In this document: positions 35,701 to 37,882 of the stretch, one piece after another | Layout: each line of letters starts with the position of its first letter | How positions within the stretch are numbered: position 1 is the stretch's first letter | From: Gonium pectorale | Lineage: Eukaryota; Chlorophyta; Chlorophyceae; Chlamydomonadales; Volvocaceae | Direction: 5' to 3' | DNA: 37,882 bases | Assembly (NCBI GenBank): GCA_001584585.1 | Contig: LSYV01000005.1 | Span: 1,962,695-2,000,576, forward strand | The notes under the pieces: generated by a model | Seen by the model: only the letters and a program-made list of their open reading frames with translations | What the model was told of the DNA's origin: nothing | Database searches by the model: none | Translations under genes and position numbers: made by a program

Positions 35701-37882
35701 AGCGCGAGGGGATGCCAGCAAGGAAGGCTCGCCTCCATCCGTCTCGGAGCCGCGCTTTGCTCCATCCAAGCAGCCACGTTACAGCGCACGTATGCCTGCA
35801 GAGTACTGCTAGTGTGCTTTGTCTCGCATTAGCACGGCAGGATTACAGGTTACACGTCCGTCAAAGCCGGGGGGGGGGCATGGACGTACACGGCAGGAGC
35901 GCCCGGGGGGGGGGTGTCACGGATGTGTGCCACGGGTCGCCGCGGGTGGGAACGTTGAACAGGCAGTCACTGGAGCTGGAGTCAGGCCGCTCCCGCCTTC
36001 GCTAGCATCACAAGCTCTCCGGCGCCGCAACCCATTTTGACATTAATGTGCGCAGGCATGTGCACTGTAGTGTGCCCGACAAGCGCTGTGCCAGACTGGC
36101 GCCGACGCGCCTGCCTGCTCATTGTGACTCCAGTTGCCGTCCGCCCCGCTTAACGCGACTGCTGTTGCCGTCCGCCCCGCAGGCGCCCCGCCCGCCAGCC
36201 CGCCCCCGCCGCTGCCCCCGGGCCTGGCGCAAGTCACCGCGAACTACGAGGCCGGGTTCAGCAACGTCGCGCTCACGATCGACGGGCAGGTTTCTGACGT
36301 GAGTGCATTCGTTGCAATGCACAGTCCGGAGCGGAATGGAGACTGTGTCTTCTTAGATCAGTACCCAGCGGCTAGTATGAGTTCAGGGCGGTGACGGTGT
36401 GGCCGGCGGTCAATCGGGCTGACGGTCGACCAGACGCACGCAGGAGGGCAGGAGGGTGTCTCCGGGACCGAATGTGATCTTCCATCGACCCAACAGACCC
36501 GACTCCAGGGAACACCACCTCTCGATACAGACACATGCACCATCGTTCAAGCACTGGCGCGCCCATCGGCGTTTGGTCTGCTCCACCCTGCTGCCAGCCC
36601 TTCACCTAAGTCGTGCGGCACGGCGCCACTCGCCCTCTCCACCGCCCGTTTGCTTGCAGGCTGCCGTGACGGCCTTCGTCAACGACTTCAAGAAGCGCGT
36701 GTCCGAGACCTGGAAGATCCCCTTTGACAAGGTGGTAATCAAGTCGATCAACATCAACGGCATCACGAAGAACCTGCAGCGCCGCCGCGCCGCCGCCGAG
36801 TCGGCCGACGCCACCGAGATCATCGAGATCCAGGACAGCTGGCGCCACCCGCTGCGCGCCCTCCAGGACATGGGCCTCACGCACATTGTACAGGTGCGAT
36901 GGGCAGCAGCAGGGGGTGGAGGGCACGCGGGGGCCTGTCCCAGTTTCGGCTGAGAGCGTTTGCCGGCAAAGCTCCCTATGCCTGGGAACAGAGCGGTACC
37001 GGTCGAGGCCTGGCCTGGTGGCATTACCCGGGGAGGTGCGCGTCTTCGGGCGCCACATTAACAGGGAATCACAGCTGCCACTCACTTCCGGCTTGCACGT
37101 TCCATCTACAAACTTGCGTGTGAGCGTCAATTACAACACAGAGCGGAGTTCCGACTTGCACGAAGCAGTGACTTACGAGATAGCTTTCCCGTAGAACTGT
37201 AACAAATCAGCTCCCACGTGCAGCACTCCCCGACGGACGCCGTACAGTACGTGGGCAGTAGTGTGAACGAACTTTCAGAGCGAACAGACAAACACATTCC
37301 CCATGTACGCCCCTGATGCAGGTGGGCCAGCCGCAGGTGACCACGGCGGAGCTCCTGCACGAGCACCACACCATGGAGGCCCACCTGCTGGGCCTGCTCA
37401 GCGTACACCATGCGGACTTTAAGAACTTTGCCTCTACCCACCGCGTCCTCGCCGGCGGCGACGCGGCGTCAATGGACTTCAGCGTGACCAAGGAGGTGGA
37501 GGTGCCGCTGCCGCCCTCGCCGCCGCCGCGGCCGCCCAACCCTCCGGGCCAGGAGGATCCGCCCGAGGCGCCGCCGCCGCCCAACCGCCCGCCACGCCCG
37601 CCGCCGGATGCCCCGATGGATCTGAACTCCCTGGCCGCCGCCACCGGCGCCTCGGTGGCACAGGCGCCCAACGCGCCTCCGAGCCCTCCCTTCCCTCCGG
37701 TCATGCCCTCGCCGCCGCCTCCGTCGCCGCCCTCTCCGGCGCCGCCACGGACTCCCTCAAAGCCGCCGCCTAACCCTATGATCCCGGGACAAATCAACCC
37801 GCCCTCACCGCCGCCGTCTCCACCCGAGCCATCGCCCCCACCAGCCGAGCCCTCTCAGCCTCCTCCAAGCCCGCCGCTGACT
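11684..37882 (+). CDS. Giant modular matrix protein: PAN-like, EGF-like, F5/8C and Pro-rich; open at the right edge
   Basis: Modelled as 53 exons: 11684-11783, 12906-13130, 13438-13683, 13874-14077, 14537-14580, 14759-14936, 15164-15301, 15540-15611, 15872-17163, 17389-17843, 18077-18301, 18562-18624, 19113-19169, 19716-19940, 20415-20660, 20856-21059, 21516-21559, 21788-21965, 22212-22349, 22694-22768, 22998-23105, 23427-23651, 23885-24130, 24288-24491, 24916-24959, 25115-25292, 25568-25705, 26070-26141, 26350-26382, 26575-26622, 26874-27749, 27969-28349, 28890-28955, 29211-29422, 29607-29784, 30122-30161, 30387-30406, 30661-30701, 30820-30960, 31321-31516, 32205-32361, 32504-32533, 32890-33047, 33185-33252, 33554-33629, 33992-34054, 34541-34705, 34831-34874, 35190-35212, 35570-35630, 36183-36298, 36660-36893, 37322 onward. 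All junctions are phase-compatible except for a two-base excess in exon 10 and the gap artefact in exon 9. About 3,060 codons. Inferred to be secreted, hydroxyproline-rich and adhesive. It could be two genes, most likely divided between 28.35 and 29.2 kb. Confidence 0.65.
12906..15611 (+). CDS. Block 1 (exons 2-8, modules A-B-C-D-E-F-G)
   Basis: A (12906-13130): ACPVVPGYTLFVGKDISGFD ... CNSFNYYVPGSEGYIKT, a PAN/Apple-like fold with cysteines near the start, at CNSFNYY and at ICFYAKG. B (13438-13683): CGAIAEQYGLRP ... HACDAKVCMYLVDKYKIIEG. C (13874-14077): CAPSAGYLVTPNEDHTGDDI ... KCLGFNLAGWLK. D (14537-14580): DTLLDAVGCGALMEQ, followed by a GC-type donor (GCAAGT). E (14759-14936): NCDHKSCFYLDHKYGSAIPD. 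F (15164-15301): STCAKVPGYVATEGVDRKAP. G (15540-15611): GDGWLKGNAKPNILRSGACW. Junctions are phase 1 except D/E (phase 0). PAN-like modules commonly bind carbohydrate or protein; here that is inference from the CxGYxxxxxxD ... CxxFN pattern. Confidence 0.85.
13874..14583 (+). repeat. Near-identical duplicate of 20856-21562 including introns
   Basis: Exon C, the following intron of about 460 nt and exon D of block 1 are almost identical to block 2. Long intron stretches (14078-14440 against 21060-21420) match with only scattered changes. Since introns elsewhere in the gene differ freely, this is a recent duplication or conversion tract. Confidence 0.85.
15872..17163 (+). CDS. Exon 9: SEA-like plus Asp/Trp-rich unit, interrupted by an assembly gap
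   Basis: Begins MTTTSYTASYASVSMELDAS, continues AAVAAFVQSLKTNITNTWGV and INVTTLLVNGKDVTSM, an alternating alpha/beta pattern like a SEA or ferredoxin-like fold, then a GRRRSLF tribasic site. The second part has FIDFDELSVIGGTLNYNGFN, DDSHDIDTQNPVVLGVPDDG, a DVKGDGSVN loop resembling a calcium loop, and GWNYWKWQNVKQ. A 55-N gap plus a duplicate (431 nt together) breaks the frame; removing them restores 2+858+1 nt, exactly in frame. An acceptor at 15781 is an in-frame alternative to 15871. The second part has no family I can name; beta-sandwich glycan binding is a guess. Confidence 0.8.
16179..16554 (+). repeat. Left copy of a 376-bp gap-flanking duplicate
   Basis: 16179-16554 reads the same as 16610-16985, with the N run between them. 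The paralogous exon at 26874-27749 has this segment once, so this is most likely two contig ends that overlap but were not merged. Confidence 0.9.
16555..16609. other. Assembly gap (55 N)
   Basis: A run of 55 N inside exon 9. The flanking sequences duplicate each other, so the gap size is not informative. Confidence 0.98.
16610..16985 (+). repeat. Right copy of the 376-bp gap-flanking duplicate
   Basis: Identical by eye to 16179-16554. It continues without interruption into the rest of exon 9 (RTPAGIIGGVSQGKGWNYWK). Confidence 0.9.
17389..17843 (+). CDS. Exon 10: end of the exon-9 unit plus Pro-rich linker, frameshifted
   Basis: Starts DNLAFTMASGATPTAS, then PPPPVASPPPPVASPPPPVD. At about 17507 and 17552 the sequence ccacgtcg replaces the expected ccagtcg/ccggtcg, each adding one base. 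After both, the frame returns as SPPPPVASPPPPVD and continues to GPPPPSGNGPAAPPPPPG and VSVTVSFTVNAATGISLDSS. The exon is 455 nt, two more than a phase-preserving length. As written, the first frame would reach a stop near 17621. This is either sequencing error in a GC-rich repeat or a real lesion truncating the protein. Confidence 0.75.
18077..18301 (+). CDS. Exon 11: solitary, diverged PAN-like module
   Basis: CPVAAGYTLIPGKDIAQYDI ... CKSFNWHMPTSGGYIKT ... SDICYYAKG. It is 225 nt, the same length and phases as the three A exons, but clearly diverged from them, and it is followed by proline linkers rather than a B module. It probably represents an older duplicate. Confidence 0.85.
18562..19169 (+). 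CDS. Exons 12-13: two short Pro-rich linkers
   Basis: Exon 12 (18562-18624) reads VPPPSPPPPPPSPAPSPPPP then AG. Exon 13 (19113-19169) reads VSPPQSPPPPPQLSPPPPQ. Both are symmetric phase-1 exons, so each could be skipped or duplicated without changing frame. Extensin-like SPPPP runs are expected to be hydroxylated and O-glycosylated in volvocine matrix proteins. Confidence 0.75.
19716..22768 (+). CDS. Block 2 (exons 14-20, modules A-B-C-D-E-F-G)
   Basis: A 19716-19940, B 20415-20660, C 20856-21059, D 21516-21559, E 21788-21965, F 22212-22349, G 22694-22768. Exons A to F have exactly the lengths of block 1 (225, 246, 204, 44, 178, 138); G is 75 rather than 72 nt. A differs from block 1 by a few residues and C is the same protein sequence. 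D again ends in a GC-type donor (GCAAGT). Unlike blocks 1 and 3, G leads straight to a proline linker rather than to the SEA-like unit. Confidence 0.85.
22998..23105 (+). CDS. Exon 21: Pro-rich linker
   Basis: LPSPPPTPPTPPPPPQPSPP then PPQPSPPPPASQPPPP. Phase 1 in and out. It separates blocks 2 and 3. Confidence 0.75.
23427..26141 (+). CDS. Block 3 (exons 22-28, modules A-B-C-D-E-F-G)
   Basis: A 23427-23651 (CTPVPGYTLFVGKDISGYDI), B 23885-24130, C 24288-24491, D 24916-24959, E 25115-25292, F 25568-25705, G 26070-26141. Exon lengths are the same as block 1. A is the most diverged of the three main A modules. D reads DSILDAVGCGALMEQ and ends in an ordinary GT donor (GTAAGA). The region after F retains a vestige seen also in block 2 (gtcatgtcac...gaaagacgct in the intron), showing intron homology. 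Confidence 0.85.
26350..26622 (+). CDS. Exons 29-30: very short Pro-rich linkers
   Basis: Exon 29 (26350-26382, 33 nt) gives ASPSTASSPPPG and exon 30 (26575-26622, 48 nt) gives VLAPSPPPAIAPSPPPG. Both are phase 1 symmetric with good acceptors and GTAGGC/GTGAGT donors. Being short, either might be intronic; composition and phase favour exons. Confidence 0.6.
26874..27749 (+). CDS. Exon 31: intact SEA-like plus Asp/Trp-rich unit
   Basis: VVANVTLVSQTYTASYSNVV ... AAVSAFVQSLKTNITNTWGV ... NVNITSLIINGVDVTSMVTT, then GRRRSLF and the same second part as exon 9 without the gap. 876 nt, phase 1 in and out. The first part differs from exon 9 at many sites, while from GRRRS onward the two are nearly identical in DNA. 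NIT and NVT/NIT sequons suggest N-glycosylation. Confidence 0.85.
27102..28080 (+). repeat. Near-identical duplicate of about 16085-17480 including the intron
   Basis: From the GRRRS codons through the end of exon 31, most of the following intron and into exon 32, the DNA matches the exon 9 to exon 10 region with few differences (for example gccatc/gccgtc, tcgtca/tcgaca). Upstream of GRRRS the same exons differ at many positions. The sharp boundary suggests gene conversion. Confidence 0.8.
27969..28349 (+). CDS. Exon 32: end of the unit plus intact Pro-rich linker
   Basis: DNLAFTMASGATPTAS, then SPPPPVASPPPPVDSPPPPV repeats drifting to PPPPVVS and PPPPAVS, then VSVSVTFNVLVDPAVTAPDA and SKLASATGATVTAG. 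The last part parallels the end of exon 10 and resembles the start of a further SEA-like strand pattern. The frame is intact here, which identifies the exon 10 defect. Confidence 0.85.
28890..28955 (+). CDS. Exon 33: Pro-rich linker
   Basis: VVSPPPPSPPPPRPPPPSPP then PPG, phase 1 on both sides. This is the junction across which the single-gene model is least certain, because the preceding intron is about 540 nt and the protein style changes afterwards. Confidence 0.65.
29211..29422 (+). CDS. Exon 34: Cys-rich module plus Pro-rich linker
   Basis: ACTKSANYVWDESKNPLGAN then RCVFGGAACECDGLRTCASS and GFCSG, seven cysteines in about 50 residues, followed by RPKPPSPPPPSPPPPPPPSP. The CECDGLRTC...GFC motif resembles a small Cys-rich module I associate with volvocine surface proteins; that link is from memory of the family style, not a search. 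The C-rich tract before 29211 is read as the intron's polypyrimidine tail. Confidence 0.75.
29607..29784 (+). CDS. Exon 35: long Pro-rich linker ending in Cys
   Basis: APPPPSPPPPPPSPPPPSPP ... PPPPALPPGVTPCS, ending in phase 2 (tg before donor GTGAGG). The split codon becomes TGC with exon 36, giving CSCDPDTGTC. Confidence 0.7.
30122..30960 (+). CDS. Exons 36-39: EGF-like modules, with a 20-nt micro-exon
   Basis: Exon 36 (30122-30161) gives CDPDTGTCVVDPIT. Exon 37 (30387-30406, 20 nt) gives MDWTCK. Exon 38 (30661-30701) gives CNKWSISIGPKTCIG. Together with exon 35 they make one cysteine-rich module. Exon 39 (30820-30960) is a clear six-cysteine EGF-like domain: DICRTIPCGAAPNKC, then GYYCECGAGFTEK and TRCYG. 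Phases 2, 0, 2, 1 link them. Exon 37 rests on its fit of phase and cysteine spacing. A 141-nt exon carrying a whole EGF domain with phase-1 ends is the classic shuffling unit. Confidence 0.7.
31321..33047 (+). CDS. Exons 40-43: F5/8 type C (discoidin-like) domain
   Basis: Exon 40 (31321-31516): GNVARGAIAYANSVMNTWYP then NLAIDGNRNTFFGSENNNGK and LGLDLRVPHYIDGFKIVLRQ. Exon 41 (32205-32361): GMRLQVSDAPSRSWVSYG ... TPSTFTPV. Exon 42 (32504-32533, 30 nt): TGRWVNLTNQ. Exon 43 (32890-33047): WVLNAVQIAELELYGY. This follows the F5/8C order: NxAxG start, AxDGNxxT, a DLG/LDL strand, an I..I...R strand, GRWV..T, and a final L.I.ELE.YGY strand. Such domains usually bind galactose-type glycans or lipid head groups. 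Phases 2, 0, 0 join the four exons. Confidence 0.85.
32890..33252 (+). CDS. Exons 43-44: EGF-like domain after the F5/8C domain
   Basis: From the second half of exon 43 and exon 44 (33185-33252): LPWCSYSPCGGGTCFPSA then GYWCKCSDYNYKINEG and TCVRVKG. Six cysteines in EGF order, with the intron splitting the C4 codon (tg + c). Confidence 0.8.
33554..34054 (+). CDS. Exons 45-46: EGF-like domain
   Basis: Exon 45 (33554-33629) gives DPCANNPCGNGFKCTRSKSY; exon 46 (33992-34054) adds CTCGGAYPQGYGPCYRS. Six cysteines, again with the C4 codon split at a phase-2 intron, as in the previous EGF module. Confidence 0.8.
34541..34874 (+). CDS. Exons 47-48: eight-cysteine EGF/laminin-like module
   Basis: Exon 47 (34541-34705): MMCAPGMYNPCGDGHNCTAL, ECGNYYRYGCASTRGFKCGC, QPGFTV. 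Exon 48 (34831-34874): VRPGTDGETCVDIN. Eight cysteines suggest an EGF-like core with an extra disulphide between C3 and C4. The VDIN end starts the next, calcium-binding-type EGF. Confidence 0.75.
35190..35630 (+). CDS. Exons 49-50: calcium-binding-type EGF start, truncated, with a 23-nt micro-exon
   Basis: Exon 49 (35190-35212, 23 nt) gives ECNAPSVQ; exon 50 (35570-35630) gives AECTAKGLVCINLPGNYTCG. With exon 48 this makes VDINEC...C...CINLPGNYTC, the signature of calcium-binding EGF domains. Only four of six cysteines are present before the proline linker, so the domain is shortened. The micro-exon is supported by perfect phase (1 in, 0 out) and by supplying the expected first cysteine. Confidence 0.75.
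36183..36893 (+). CDS. Exons 51-52: Pro linker and third SEA-like domain
   Basis: Exon 51 (36183-36298): SAPPASPPPPLPPGLAQVTA, NYEAGFSNVALTIDGQVSD. Exon 52 (36660-36893): AAVTAFVNDFKKRVSETWKI, VVIKSININGITKN, LQRRRAAAES, then IIEIQDSWRHPLRALQDMGL. This matches the first part of exons 9 and 31 (TASYxxVxxExD, AAVxAFVxxxK, TWxVxxxxxxIxxxxING, RRR) although it is much diverged and split by a phase-0 intron. Confidence 0.8.
37322..37882 (+). CDS. Exon 53: domain tail and long Pro-rich region, open at the window edge
   Basis: Phase-0 start VGQPQVTTAELLHEHHTMEA, then HLLGLLSVHHADFKNFASTH, SMDFSVTKEVEVPLPPSPPP, PNPPGQEDPPEAPPPPNRPP, DLNSLAAATGASVAQAPNAP and further PSPPP runs to 37882 without a stop. 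The LNSLAAATGASV piece echoes SKLAAATGSQ and SKLASATGATV of exons 10 and 32, so this may be the last strand of the SEA-like unit. The gene continues to the right. Confidence 0.8.
   Translation, partial: MGQPQVTTAELLHEHHTMEAHLLGLLSVHHADFKNFASTHRVLAGGDAASMDFSVTKEVEVPLPPSPPPRPPNPPGQEDPPEAPPPPNRPPRPPPDAPMDLNSLAAATGASVAQAPNAPPSPPFPPVMPSPPPPSPPSPAPPRTPSKPPPNPMIPGQINPPSPPPSPPEPSPPPAEPSQPPPSPPLT

Overview
The window looks like nuclear DNA from a volvocine green alga (Chlamydomonas/Gonium/Volvox type). The evidence is high GC content, coding exons with strong third-position C/G, many short introns with GTGAGT/GTGCGT/GTACGT-like donors, a TGTAA poly(A) signal, and long SPPPP/PPPPV hydroxyproline-rich linkers typical of volvocine wall and matrix proteins. 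The species is not determined. All exon boundaries were read by eye from open frames, splice sites and phase matching; no transcript evidence was available.

Layout. 153-380 (-): terminal exon of an unidentified gene that runs in from the left. 779-2477 (+): a compact five-exon gene for a four-helix membrane protein of about 193 residues, followed by a TGTAA signal. 3966-7906 (-): a multi-exon gene of unknown function whose frame is interrupted at several places, so it is either a decaying gene or an indel-rich stretch of assembly. 8.0-11.6 kb: gene-poor DNA with a small family of dispersed direct and inverted repeats.

11684 to beyond 37882 (+): one very large gene, here modelled as 53 exons and about 3,060 codons in the window, still open at the right edge. 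It begins with a probable signal peptide. Next come three copies of a seven-exon block (A-B-C-D-E-F-G) in which PAN/Apple-like cysteine modules (A, C, F+G) alternate with a second cysteine module (B, D+E). Proline-rich linkers and two copies of a large 290-residue unit (a SEA-like alpha/beta part plus an Asp/Trp-rich part) are interspersed. After about 28.9 kb the protein changes to a Cys-rich module, EGF-like modules, an F5/8 type C (discoidin-like) domain, further EGF modules including a calcium-binding-type start, another SEA-like domain and a long proline-rich tail. Nearly every exon junction is phase-compatible with the next, which is the main argument for one gene. The product is inferred to be a secreted or surface-anchored adhesive matrix protein.

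The most notable points are the unusual domain architecture, the tandem blocks with exactly conserved exon lengths, a patchwork of near-identical tracts that includes introns (recent duplication or gene conversion), GC-AG introns in two of three homologous positions, micro-exons of 20, 23 and 30 nt, an assembly artefact (376-bp duplicate around an N gap), and a double +1 frameshift in one proline linker.
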